Source of the DNA: Haliotis asinina
Taxonomy: Eukaryota; Mollusca; Gastropoda; Lepetellida; Haliotidae
Assembly (NCBI RefSeq): GCF_037392515.1
Contig: NC_090288.1
Span: 248,001 to 312,000, forward strand
Length of the DNA: 64,000 nucleotides
Reading direction: 5' to 3'
Shown: in pieces, positions 10,511 to 22,117 of the stretch
How the letters are laid out: every line of letters begins with the position of its first letter
Position numbering within the stretch: the first letter of the stretch is position 1
The notes under the pieces: model-generated
What the model was told of the DNA's origin: nothing
The model's database searches: none
The model's input: the letters and a program-made list of their open reading frames with translations, nothing else
Made by a program: the position numbers and the translations under genes

Positions 10511-13500
10511 CCCTGGCACAGCATCACAGATTGTTGTTCATGAGGATGAAGTCTCACATACTCATTGAGATTGTCATCTCTGAAGCGTGCAAAGGAAGGA
10601 AGAGCCAGGTATACGAGGAAAGATTGATAAATGAATCTATAACTCTGCCGGCATTTGTATACATGCTTCTCCAACATCACGCTGTCCCTTTCTCTGCAGT
10701 CCTCCCTCATAACACTTAGTGAACTGTGTCAGGATTTTTTATGTTAATTTGTATTTAACTTTTACACTTATAGGACACAATTCTGCTAAAACCTCAACCA
10801 GTTGGTCTGTTTTCTGATCAGAATTTCATTGAGCTCTGTATGTTTACTAGTTTCAAGATTGCAATTCATCCATCCCCTTTTGACCCAAATGGACTGTAGG
10901 TTGCTAGGACTAATTCTATCCCCAAGTACCCCACCGCACCTCAGTTGGTGTATAATAACAACTACTGCCACAATATAAACGATTCCATATGTGCTGCCAC
11001 AAGTATTAAGAGAGAGAAGACCAGAAAGTTGTTGCATGAATGGTGAATAATGCAAATATAGCCTAAACAATACTGCATCACTGTCAACACAGTCTAGGCA
11101 TGATCACCCTTTCTATGTGACCATCCCACTGGTATTGAACATGTTTCTTTGGTGTCAGATCAGACAATATGTCAGTCATTTCACAGCAGAAAATGGGAGG
11201 AAATCCAAGGTGCAAAACAACCCTTAGGTAAAATCAACCTTTGCCCCATTTGCTGAGAGATGTCAAAAAGAGGGTAATATAAAAGTATGTCTACCACCTG
11301 CTGGTGAAACCCAGGACCAATTATATAAAGCTGGGTAATACTAAGGAAAGATGTGGCATTGGAGCCCACGATCAGCAGACCAGGGCCTGATGATGGTATA
11401 ATACATAGAAAGAGAGAGTGTCAGATGTCATCCACAGTGATCATTCCACCACTACTTCTGAAGAAAGTAAGACCAGGCAGGTTTCATTGTATTTCCAACA
11501 CAATATATTTATGAAAGTAGACAACAAAGTATTGGCTCTTTAAACAATCAATATGTTAAACACTGTGTACACAGGTGGACGGATTGTGATATAATCTTCA
11601 ATTGAAGCAAATGTAGCATGATACTTGGATCATAAAATGGCTCAAGATTTTTGGTACTTTTTGTGGTGTTGTCCGATGAGGTGATCTACAGTACTAGTCT
11701 ACTATGTGCCTCTATTCTAAAGTATGAATTTGGAAATTTAAAATATATAGCAATATCTATCCAGAATGAAATGCATAACCATACTTATCAAATTAGTCTG
11801 TTCACACTGATAATACAATTTTATAAGACACGTCTGCTTTTCCCATCCACACACATTCTACCTGCCTATCATGGTCTATACTTCTAATCTGAGCCTGAAT
11901 GATCCAAGTAACACCAGTCGCAACTATACAATAAATAATAATATTCAATATTCACTAAGCCCAAGTGCACAAGTAGGAAACTTGAAACCTCTGCTGCTTT
12001 TCTGAAGGCAAGGCAGTCACATTTCAACAGTGTCAAGAGACTAATTTCATAATCCAAGTCTTTAAAAAAGAATTCAACATTAAAATTCAACCAGCTTAGA
12101 AAGAAACAATCTGATTTTGTGATTTGACACAAGATTTTCATTTGAGAGCATCCTGTTTCTGTTAGCTCACTTATTTTACACGCCAACAGATATTCACTTG
12201 TTAACCATCCAACCCTGACTGCTCCAGTAGTGCCATGCAACACTCATAAATGGATGGCAAAGTTCACTCACCACATTCTGGACAAACCATGTCCAATGAT
12301 TCTACTTCACAAACAATATTCTCAATGTGGCACCTTGCTGTCATATTTGGTTACATGTTGAATATCACAGTTTGTGTGCGTCTGGAATGTAAATCTAAAT
12401 GATCCCAAAAGGTAGAAAAATAATACAACAGCTGACATACAGCTATCCTGATACAAAATATGTACAAAAGGTGTCTTGGTAGCATCTCAGTATTGCAATG
12501 ATTACAATTTGTTTATCAGTAGTAAAAGTGAAAATGACAAATTTGTGAGGCATGACAATAACACCCATCAGAAATAACAACTTTACACTGGTTATAAACT
12601 TGTGAACCTTTAGTGCCTTTAGAAGTGGCAAACATTAAGTATTCTCCAAGCAGTATCTCAGTCCTGAAACAAGTACATTAATGTGAGACAATGGTAAAAA
12701 CAACCAACTTTTGCAGAGTTCCATCCTAATGATTATGTTCTCACAATGATGTATGACTATGAAGGTGGAATTAAGCCAGTCCACACACCATCCAATAACA
12801 ACTCCTTGGGGAAATCGAACAGCTAGTCAGTGTTAACTACAGACTTGTCTAGACATCTAATAAACAGTTTCAAATGTTAGTGACCTTATTGAATGGTGAT
12901 TCATATCTCTTGAACAGAAGTCCCTGTCCTCATGTTCTCGGAGTCCCAGATGTCTACAATCAATAATGTAGACACAAATCTTGACATAAGTTAACTTAGT
13001 TTTGAGTCAGGTCACCTATAACCTGTAGAAGGGTCTTGCAAAAAAATGTACAGTGTTATGTACATACATTCATATTGATTCAATCAATACGTGATTCCTG
13101 AAACAATGAAACTGTAAAATAACAGCATTCCATTCTCCACAAAGTACATTACACAAGTTTTTACAAACTTTGATTAAATATCAAAGAATATAGAGAAAAT
13201 GTACATAACAAATGGAAGGCGTGCAATACTTTTCCAAGCTTGAAATGTAAACATATATTTTGACATATTGTGAGACCAACGTGAATTGCTTATTATCAAC
13301 GTCATTTGGCTTACATACTGTGAACATCCTTTTTTGGCTTGGTGCCAATTTTACGGAATGACAGATTTAACTACATCACATGGTCAATTATTCGCCCAAT
13401 CAGTAATTGCCAGAACTGCCGGCTGTCTGTTAGGCTGCCACTAATAGCAATGAAAGCAACCAGAGTAGCTTAACCTGTCAGGAAACATGTAATGCTTACT

Positions 13501-14100
13501 CGCACCAAATCCCTACCTGTGTGATATATACAGTAATTCATTTACTCATGGAAGTATTAGGTACTTAGGAAGTGAGATATGATGGTTTACTACATAAAGA
13601 GATGAAAAATATGTCAGTGTTATGTTCCAAATTCTGATGGTCTCACGATAGCATTGCGAATGTTGTTAAAAAAAGCATCTACCACCAAGACACCTGGACA
13701 TCCAGATCCAAATGATTGCAAAGATTTTGTGATATGCAGGATTAAAATCTTAATGAATAAATAAAATACTGCTGTATTATTTCTTTCCAAGTAATTTCAT
13801 TGTTTTGTATCAAACCACCTGTTGCTATGATTGGTCGAAATTGGGCAATTTCAATGGTTACCACTAAATACATTGCTATTTTTGTGAATTCGGCAATAGG
13901 ATTTCTCTTCAAACTTAACATGTTATGGTAACAACTCAGAGGCGAGTATGTGCAGAGTGAATGAATCAAGGTTAATTCACTGTGTATAAATTTTCACGGT
14001 AAAATCTTTTGCATGAAAAGCATTGAAATGAAACCTGCGCAATATATATAATACACCTACAGTAGATCAGATTGTACCTGAGAATGGTAAATGTCCTACA

Positions 14101-14947
14101 AAGCAACAGTTTTAAGGAAAACAGCAATTACTTCTTTTTTTTTCACTTAATGACCAACAATGGCAACACAGCTCGGATGTGTTTTTATTTTGAAGAGATT
14201 TTCAAGTGACACCAACAGGATACTTGCAGCTACTAATCCATAGAAAATAACAAAACATGTCACATAGAACTGGAGCAGGTGTAGAAAAAAAACATCTTTT
14301 CAATAAAGCACCTGTACATCTGTATTATTGTAAGGATCAGTGGGTTTAAATTGTTACTACACATATACAATATCCCAACTGTAAACATTCAATGTTGGAT
14401 CAGACACTACAGTGTGATTGGGACAGAGCAAAAAAAACAACCACACTGACATACCATGAACCAAGTCACAAACCCTGGCCTCTCTAAACCATTTAGTTAC
14501 CACCTATAACCAGGACACATGTCGGTGGACCAACTGTTTACACAGTTTCAAATTATTAAACCATGTTCTTCATGTTGTACACCTTACTTCTTACTTGCTG
14601 TTGCTCTTCACATTTCTGACACATACACTCCATTTGTTGTGTACACCAATTACAATGTGCTGCACATTAACAACTTCATCAAAACGTTTCAGGTGTTGTT
14701 TTAGATTCTCTTTTCCAGTAAAAGCTATTTTCAATAAAAAAATGTACTCCAATTTTCTGTCGATCTATAACATTTACATATGCACAGGAAACGATTGGCA
14801 TCATATAAAATGATAAAAAAAATTATTTCATCACACTCGCATAACTGTAATAGCTATTCAATCATGTACAGATATACAAGTTGGAACTATAAAGATCGTG
14901 TTGACAAATCTTTCTTGAAATACATTCATTAATATTGGCAGTGGCGA
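14101..14947 (-). other. Probable ARL6 3' untranslated region
   Basis: This AT-rich stretch lies directly downstream of the ARL6 stop on the minus strand and has no coding signal of its own. The nearest canonical AATAAA on the minus strand that I see is the complement of TTTATT at 14184-14189, which would give a 3' UTR of about 0.75 kb. The true cleavage site cannot be fixed from sequence alone. Confidence 0.4.
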
Positions 14948-15517
14948 TCATTTCTTTCCACTAACTAAGTCATTAATCTGGTCTGTCAACCACTCAACAC
15001 CCTCGTGGAGGCCCTCCCCTGTGAGAGCATTGCTAGCACATATATGCCAAGGCTTATCTTTGATACTTAAAAGACCCATTACGTTAGAACACTTCACACT
15101 TGATAAAGCATCCCTCAAATCCATTTTGTTCGCGAAAAAAAGCACAGGTATCCTTCGGTTTCTGATGTCTTGATGTTGTAGGAGCCCGTCCAGTTCGTCC
15201 TTGGCAACCACCATCCTCAGTTTATCTGCACTATCTATAACAAAGATAATGCCATGGCATTCTTTGTAGTAATGTTCCCAAAGGTTCCGGTAGCGACCCT
15301 GCCCTGACATGTCAAATATAGTAAACTGGAGGCTCTTATTCTTCAGCTTTTCAACACTGAATCCAACTGTTGGCACGATGTGTGTGTTCTGGGAGTCTTC
15401 AGGTTTCAAGTGATTGATTATTGATGTTTTACCACAGTTATCCAATCCAACGACAAGAACGTTCGCCTCCTTCTTTCTCAACCCAAGGAGTTGGGCCAGC
15501 CTATCGAAGAACCCCAT
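14948..15517 (-). CDS. ARL6: ARL6 (BBS3), ADP-ribosylation factor-like GTPase, single exon
   Basis: Encodes 189 residues, close to the 186 of human ARL6. In that family the GTP-bound protein binds the BBSome coat and directs it to membranes at the base of cilia. Seen in order: N-terminal amphipathic start [13 protein letters not shown] (Gly2 is present but not assumed myristoylated), P-loop GLDNCGKTS (about 24-32), switch I PTVGFS, switch [18 protein letters not shown] (guanine specificity) and ICASNA near the C-terminus. The DMSGQGR variant (Ser where most Arfs have Ala/Gly) and the block [12 protein letters not shown] separate ARL6 from other Arls. The frame is open 24 codons further upstream to a Met at 15587-15589, but Arf-family proteins start at the MG.. 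Met, which I chose. There is no intron in the coding region, unlike the vertebrate gene as I know it. No inactivating change is visible. Confidence 0.93.
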   Translation of the reverse strand: MGFFDRLAQLLGLRKKEANVLVVGLDNCGKTSIINHLKPEDSQNTHIVPTVGFSVEKLKNKSLQFTIFDMSGQGRYRNLWEHYYKECHGIIFVIDSADKLRMVVAKDELDGLLQHQDIRNRRIPVLFFANKMDLRDALSSVKCSNVMGLLSIKDKPWHICASNALTGEGLHEGVEWLTDQINDLVSGKK

Positions 15518-15900
15518 TCTCTGCTTTCTGTTGAATGTGTTTACAACAGAAGTTGAAGTGTTTGGGTTGTCAAGGTCCGGTATCTTCACCTTGTGAGAAC
15601 GTCAGTAACTCATTCACGTAAGGCAATAACGTACAACTGAAACAATGCAGTTACATTTGATTATTGTGCAACAGACGAACACTCAGAGGAGAATTCACAT
15701 ACAACGGATTGTAATCACGCATACACTATGCATACCTGTGCTTTACCCGGCGTCATAAATATGTCCCACAAGCACTTGCCGCATCCGAGCATGCGTAGAA
15801 AGTAGTTAAGTACTACTTTCGATCAACACATTATATGTTACACATGACGTGGACAGGCAGGCTTCCTTTCGGTAAATATGCAGAGGGCAAAGGTAGCTAT
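15518..15900 (-). promoter_or_regulatory. ARL6 upstream region (5' UTR and presumed promoter)
   Basis: On the minus strand the sequence ahead of the ARL6 Met is less AT-rich than its surroundings and contains a GCATGCG core (about 15788-15795), which resembles half of an NRF1 palindrome. An AAG|GTGAAG donor-like and a TTCAACAG acceptor-like sequence could bound an 80-bp 5' UTR intron (about 15528-15590), but both are weak. I found no convincing RFX X-box, the motif often seen at cilium genes. Confidence 0.35.
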
Positions 15901-15959
15901 GCCTGCGACAGTGTCTTGATAAGTGAAGAAATGATGTTACATCTGGTGGAAGATGGATA

Positions 15960-16340
15960 AGATGAAAGGTGCTGCAGGCTCATAAATTACCTTTCTTATC
16001 GCCATTTGGTGCCTGTAACCCATTGACCTGGGTGTCTGTGACCCATTGGCTTGGGTGTCTGTAATTAATTAACAAGAGTGTGTGTAACCTTTTGAATAAA
16101 GTATCTGTGACCCATTGACTTGGGTGCCTGTAATTCACTGAGCTGGGTGTCTATAATCATTAACCTAAGGTGTTAGTAACTCACTGACTAGCGTGTCTAT
16201 AGACCTTTTCACTAAGCAGTCTTCAACAAATTGACAAAGCTGTCTTTAATCCACTGACAAGGGCGTCTTTAATCGTTTGAGGGAGTCGGAGTATCATTTA
16301 ACAAGGGTGTCTTTAACCATTCGAGAATGTCCAAGAATTA
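15960..16340 (+). repeat. Degenerate ~30-bp minisatellite
   Basis: Ten or so imperfect copies of a unit around 'CCATTGACTTGGGTGTCTGT', decaying to the right into 'CACTGACAAGGGCGTCTTT'. No open reading frame follows its period. Confidence 0.65.
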
Positions 16341-17330
16341 TTTGACAGTTATGTCCATGTCACCTGATACAGTTTCACCTTATTTAGAAATTGTTTCACC
16401 CCAGCAAAACAAAAAACACCTATTATTATCAAACTATACAGTTGTTCCAATATTTTATTCATCTATGTATACATGCAGATTGTTTGGATAATTGTGTCAG
16501 CAAATGTTCATATTAGCTGTGTTTGATCGAGTGACTTCATTCGATTGCGATAGCGAGTCCCTGCCTTGGACAGGAATGAACCTGTGTGGAGTTCCGTGGT
16601 TCTGTACTGTGTCCAGAGGTGAAGAAGTCTCTCGTGAATCTTTTTGAATTTCTTTCTGTTGTCTCGTCATAGAAGACCCCCCAGTACCAGGCGCACTTGA
16701 GTTTTTACTTGGCCAGCCTCACTTTATGAACATAACATGGAAATCCGGCATCTTACTTCTTGTTACCCGCCTGTGCTATCCCTCTAGTTCATGGACCTGA
16801 CGGCATGCCGGAACACAGAGAGGGACCCCAGTGTGTACAGGCCTGAGGTCACTCACTTTGTCTCCAGGTACCTCACAAAGTCTCGTAGTTGTTCTGTGTC
16901 GGGTCTTCAGACATGTGAAGGCGGGAATGATTCCGGTTCGTTTCGCACCGGTCGTTTCATCCCAATTCCAAACTAAGTCAATTCATCCCATATTAGAGGT
17001 CGTTTCACCCATAATCAAGAGTTGTTTCATCATAACTAATTACGTATACGCAGAGAATGGTATTATTGCTTAAGTCTGTTAATCCTAATTAGGCCATGTT
17101 TTCTTGTTGTTGTTTTTTTGTTGTTGTTGTTTTGTTTTGGGTTTTTTTGCAATCAGGTAAATGCTACCGTGTCTGCGTTGAGATGGCACATCGAACTTAA
17201 ACTGATATCTCATCTCATCTCATCACGCTTAAAACTTGAATGAACATTTGAATAAGTCGGTTTTGAGGTAACTTCTTTGAAAGGCATTTGAGAAGTTGTA
17301 TAAAGGAAGGAATCACTTGCTTGTTAACGG
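16341..17330. other. Intergenic DNA with simple repeats, no gene recognised
   Basis: Contains scattered GTTTCACC / GTTTCATCCC words (16370-16410 and 16960-17030) and a TTG-rich tract (17105-17145). The overlapping frames at 16791-17073 show no domain. Confidence 0.5.
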
Positions 17331-17395
17331 TGTTGGTACCTACACCGACACGTCGCATCCATTGCAATAAAGAAGTTGACTGTCCATAGAACTTG
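17331..17395 (+). mobile_element. Possible Penelope-like element 3' end fragment
   Basis: CACCGACACGTCGCATCCAT followed by CAATAAAGAAGTTGAC and TGTCCATA resembles the tail of the Penelope-like insertion at 63265-63347 (TGTCGAAACGTCACACTCAC, AATAAAAGAAGTTG, ATATCCATAAA). Only the 3' tail is present; no endonuclease frame precedes it. Confidence 0.4.
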
Positions 17396-18715
17396 GCTGT
17401 TCGACATTGAGTTAGTTTTACTTAAATTTGCTGGCACTTTCGTTTCTCTCTGCAAACTACATTGTTCCAGCGAATCATTTTACCCCAAACACGTTCACCC
17501 CGCGCCTGAGCGTAATTATATACCGTCTTAGTAATCACTCTGCGAATTGTGCGCTTATAGACTTGTACCTCATTTCCAGGCATGGTTAGACAAAACAAAG
17601 ACATTTGATATGAAATGTCATACAATGGAGATGATAGTACCATTTTTGCGATGTGCCGATCTCTAATGTAGAAATACACGGAGGCATCGCCATCGTGATG
17701 CTGTTGACACCAGCTCCACCCCTACAATGATCTTGCGCACCTCTCACTAAACTTTATATGCACAGGAACCCCCAACGTTCCACTTTCAGAGGCTTTTCGT
17801 GTTAGTAGAACAGTCATTCAAAGTTCATAATGTGTCCATTTTCTTGCCACCATACACATAACAAGTGGACAATGTTTGGAGTGGACAATGTCTGGGAGCG
17901 GACAATGTCTGGGAGTGGACTGGAGAGGGCTGGGGAGTTGTGTTGTCACCCTAATTTTTAGGACGTATGATTTCTGTTTCCAAACATTAACACATTCAGC
18001 TTGGATGCAAGTTAGTGTTGCAGCTGCAATGCAATTCTAAATGGTAAGTTTGCCACGATCACGGTACATGATAATTGATGGTCATCATTAATCAACAGTA
18101 AAATATAAAATTATGTTCCGATAAACATCTGGAAGTAATCGTCGTCTGATGGTCGGTGAATCACACCGGTTGATACAATCAGTGTCAAAATTTGTCAAAT
18201 GACCAGTTTTGTAAGAAGATCCAAATATCATCGAAAGGGTTTGAAATAATATCGTTCGTAATACTACTCCTGAATTGTGGTAGTTACATCTGGAAGTGCT
18301 GCACAAAGACCCGTGACATTCTGTCATAAACGCTACATGATACTACTATACTAACAACTATATCTATGTCTGTGCAAGGAATATCTCATTCTTAGTTATG
18401 TTATAGTGTCTACTTCATTCATCCAGAAGCCACCTTATGAACATCTTCGACATAGACATTGTGTTGTTGTTGATAAGTGCAACCAGGTATGTTTGATCAT
18501 AGATCAGTACATTACTACCTTCTTATGTCTATACCATATTGTATTTCGTGCATGTGAACATTGATTACTTATATAGATACAGAATGAAGTCAGAATAGGA
18601 ATGTTGTTTTCTCCAGATACCCATAACCACATTTTTATCATGTGTCAATAGTAAGGCATTAACAGCAAAGCAATATTCAGCATTTTAGAATTTTGAAGTC
18701 AGAGTAGGGTTGTTA
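17396..18715. other. Intergenic DNA, no gene recognised
   Basis: Includes three copies of a GGACAATGTCTGGGAGTGGAC-type 17-bp repeat (17870-17925). The minus-strand 79-codon frame at 18088-18327 is Cys-containing but unrecognised and is left unannotated. Confidence 0.5.
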
Positions 18716-18724
18716 TTAATACTT

Positions 18725-18930
18725 CTTTATTGGGCATAGCACCCACAATATATGGGCAAGCTCTGTCAACGACAAAGGAATAGCCCCCATTGTAGGAGTA
18801 TTATTTTTTTTATTGGGCATAGCACCCACACTATATGGGCAAGCTCCGTCACAGACACGGGAAGAGCACCCATCATACTTAAAAGGGCAACAGTACCCAC
18901 AAGTCTGAGTCGCGCGATAAAGCTAGACTC
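18725..18930 (+). repeat. Tandem pair of an unclassified repeat
   Basis: TTATTGGGCATAGCACCCAC followed by TATGGGCAAGCTC occurs at about 18728 and again at about 18812. The second copy extends further right. Unclassified; probably a fragment of a dispersed element. Confidence 0.55.
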
Positions 18931-20010
18931 CTGGTTTCAAATTTCTTAATGTGAAATATTTGCTGAGATGTTTAATTTGTACTTTTATGACGCATTATTT
19001 AGTACTGGGCCTCACCACAAAGCCAGACTCCAGATTTGAATATCCTGCCCAGACTTTGAAAGATTTCTTGAAACTGTCCGAAGTAGCCAATACCTGAATG
19101 TGAATTGTACATTGCAATGATCCTTGGATTATTTTTCCGGTGTCAGATTGACAAGATGATCACTCTCTTACCGTCGATGCATAGATATACTTGCTGCACG
19201 GGATGTTAACGACGTCAAGAATCACTTTGCAGTGATTATGTGCTGATTCGCACTGTTGGTATTTGCATAGCTTCTCTCCTATCAGTTTGGACTCAATTTA
19301 TTTAAGATTGGGGTCCAAGCTTTACGGAACAGGGGGAAGTTGTTATAGTGTCTACTTCAGGACAGCCAAAAACTATGTAGCCAGGCTATATGATATTTAG
19401 TTATTATTATTATTCTGCAATCTTGATCTTTATCACTACCGCAGAGTACATTGCTTTGTCAGCTACCTTGTTCCTCTTTGTCACTTCCATTAATTACTGT
19501 ATATGACATTTATAGCCTTTATTGGTCATCCCCCTTGGCTGTGTCTGTCATCACATCAACTGCAGAAGGAAATGCTATTAGTTTCTCTATCTGTCCATTG
19601 TTGAATCTTTGCCTGTCTATTGTTGTTAAAAACTATGTATATGTATGCTCACATCTATACTGGACGTGAGATGTGAGTGTGGAGACCGGCATTCCGATTG
19701 TCTTTGTAGGGACGACCGTGAGCAGGATTATGCCGCTCGCAGGAAAGGCCCTGGGGTTGAGCTGGAAGTCCGCTCACCTCATTCATGTATACTTGTTTGT
19801 CATGTCTTGTGAAACCAACTAAAGAAGTCTGAACAACTGAACTATGTCCTCGTCTCACCAACGTATTCATCATTTGTCTTCGTCAAAGTATTGCATGTAT
19901 GTAATTCTCCAGTCATCCTATCCATGAGCCGATCCGAAGTCGACGCACCAACCATATATGAACCCGTTGACAGTTATGTAAACAAACTGGCTTCTTCGTC
20001 GTTCAGATAT
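18931..20010. other. Intergenic DNA, no gene recognised
   Basis: Mostly AT-rich. The part 19660-19880 is richer in GC but shows no recognisable frame on either strand. Confidence 0.45.
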
Positions 20011-20165
20011 CCCTACACTAACTGCATCTCTAGTTCCATATCTGGGTTAGGGTTAGGGTTAGGGTTAGGGTTAGGGTTACACTACACTAACTGCATCTCT
20101 AGTTCCATATCTGGGTTAGGGTTAGGGTTACACTACACTAACTGCATCTCTAGTTCCACATCTGC
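20011..20165 (+). repeat. Three-copy repeat containing TTAGGG telomere-like runs
   Basis: The 33-bp block CTACACTAACTGCATCTCTA + GTTCCATATCT occurs three times (20013, 20082, 20133). The first two copies are followed by GGGTTA runs of six (20044-20079) and three (20112-20129) units; the third has none. The TTAGGG hexamer is the telomere repeat of most animals including molluscs. The arrangement suggests that the telomeric run expanded or contracted together with its flank. Confidence 0.85.
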
Positions 20166-21950
20166 CGCGACAAAGAGAACGCACAAAACCCCATTTTCCC
20201 ATCCACCATCCGCGACAGAAAAATGTTGAAGAGGCACCATTATAAATCACTTGTATAAACATGTCAAACACTGTACAGAAGTAGCTGAAAACTAGAAAGC
20301 TCGCTGAAAACTTACATTTGGTTGTAGAGACTTGATTAATAGACACAAATAATAGATTAATAGACAACAATTTGTTGTAAGGGACGTATATCGACAATAT
20401 TGTTAGGAAAATCATCATTTAATACCTTACCTGATGCGTTGATTTAAAATTAATTAATATGTATGTCATTCCTTTACCCAAATATATTGTTGTTGTAATT
20501 TAATTTATCAGTGTTGCTCGTTTATAAAATACAAAGCTATAACCATTTGATAAATCGATTCATATGTGTACTAAAGATGACGTGAAATTTTACTGCTGAC
20601 AGTCCAGGTTTTCATTCATGGAAACAACATATTGTTTACACAGTGTGTTCAACCCGTTTCAGGAGTGGCTCTGGTTTCGCGCCAAAATTTATGTCGTACA
20701 TGATGATTTTTAAATACATGAAAATCATCCTATCAAACTGTTTGTTTGAACTTCTGTTTAGCACAACATGCAGGGCTTTTCAGGTGGAAAACATCAAGGA
20801 GCCATACCTTTAGTTTTGCTCTCTGTACAGGCGAATCATTGCTTAAAATGTATGTGTGCTTTGTTGAATTCAACAGGCATCAGTAAATATTTAGTTAGTA
20901 GTGTTGGGAATAGCATTTCGGAAAGGGAATTAACTCTGTCAAGAAAAGTCGGTCAAGATTGTTGTGATAGAAGGCGCATTTGACACCAATTTAACCGCCT
21001 TTGCATAGTATTGTGCTATGTTACACACTTTTGCATAAATGCTTTTGATATCTTGAATATCCGTGTCTTTTGGAGTCCGACGAATATTGCTATCTATTGC
21101 CTGACATATCCGTGGATGGAGTTTTTATTCCCTGTCCTTGAACTTTTGGACATTGGCAGATTGCTGTGTGGACACAATCATGAAGCCGGCACAGCTAACA
21201 ATACTGATTGGCCATCGATTACATCCGCATGACCCAATTCAATTTATTCATTAGCTTTAACAATTGCAGTTTACTGCACATATTTAAGGCAAGTTAAAGG
21301 ACGAGAGTGTGCAATGCCTTGTGGGCGCTCAGTTTATTCTGCCTAGCATGGATAAAGTGTTACTGGATGATAGGATCGGACAGAAGACTTTTCTATCACA
21401 GCCTCACATGACCGGGTGCAGCTGGTTACACTAGCAGGTAGTCAACTTGTAGATAACATTGAATAATGATGTAGCTGACACTGTTAGCATAACACACAAT
21501 GACCCAAGGAACATGCATAACAATGAATGCACCGTCAATGAAGTGTTATTGGTATCCCTATGTTACTGCTATAATCAGGTAATCATTGATCCTACCTGAA
21601 ATTGGTGGACATGTTCACAAAGGCATTTCATTTGGAAACTTCAACAGCTGATAATGTTTCCCATGGGAGTAAGCACAAACTACACCCGTACAAGCCAGTT
21701 GTGTTTCTTGAGTGTGAACTGAATCTTTAGAGTGACATGTCTACATCCAATGATCCATGCTAAAATCAGTGTACACTAGCTAAGTTAACATGCAGAAGTC
21801 ATCAGAGATGACTACTGTTTGGTGGCTTGTTACAGGTAAATGTCAGGAGCATGAACGTTCTCATCTCAAGTCAAGGTTTGCATGTCAGGTAATGTAAAGC
21901 TGTTAGCAAAGTGAAAACTTGTAATACTTTTTAGTATATGTACTTTTCAG
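20166..21950 (+). promoter_or_regulatory. Region upstream of TAF3 coding start; promoter not pinned down
   Basis: The TAF3 start codon lies two bases after a splice acceptor, so at least one non-coding first exon and the promoter should lie in or before this stretch. The only striking motif is TTTCGCGCCAAAA (20675-20687), a perfect palindromic-core E2F site. I cannot identify the first exon or a TATA box with confidence. Small open frames here (20768-20983, 21011-21232) have no recognisable domain. Confidence 0.35.
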
Positions 21951-21951
21951 G

Positions 21952-22117
21952 ATGGCTACAGAGTATTGTCGCAGGATGCTGCGAATCTGCATAGCTCAGC
22001 TGTGTCAGAATCTAGGATGGAATGCTACGCAGTCGTCTCCCCTTGAATTGCTCACCGATGTCCTAGAGCGCTACCTCATAGACTTGGGCAAGATATCTCA
22101 CCGCTACTCGGAGCAGT
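21952..22117 (+). CDS. TAF3: TAF3 coding exon 1: histone-fold N-terminus
   Basis: TAF3 is a subunit of the general transcription factor TFIID in the nucleus; its N-terminal histone fold pairs with TAF10 and its C-terminal PHD finger binds H3K4me3. This exon follows the acceptor TACTTTTCAG|G and starts with ATGGCTACAG. It encodes 55 complete codons: MATEYCRRMLRICIAQLCQN, then LGW...LLTDVLERYLIDLGK and HRYSEQ. These correspond to helices 1 and 2 of the bromodomain-associated (BTP) histone fold. It ends at SEQ + T before the donor GTAAGTG, phase 1, and joins exon 2 as SEQ-F-GRTEPNLDD. It was too short for an ORF scan and was found by conserved residues and splice sites. Confidence 0.92.

Larger units (their letters stand above)
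9311..14100. other. AT-rich intergenic DNA, no gene recognised
   Basis: Short open frames only, none with a recognisable domain, splice pattern or codon bias. The stretch 10800-11470 is somewhat less AT-rich but I find no motif there. Apart from the small tandem repeats listed separately (10085-10320 and 10330-10510) I see no repeat structure. The right part could belong to a long ARL6 3' untranslated region. Confidence 0.6.

Noticed and set aside
15518-15589. 24-residue N-terminal extension of ARL6 as the true start
   Set aside because: Arf/Arl proteins begin at the MG-x-x-D/L helix; the extension is polar, not conserved in the family as I know it, and may be 5' UTR.
18088-18327. 79-codon minus-strand frame with several cysteines
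   Set aside because: Looks faintly protein-like, but I could not assign a domain, splice sites or a second copy. Left unannotated.
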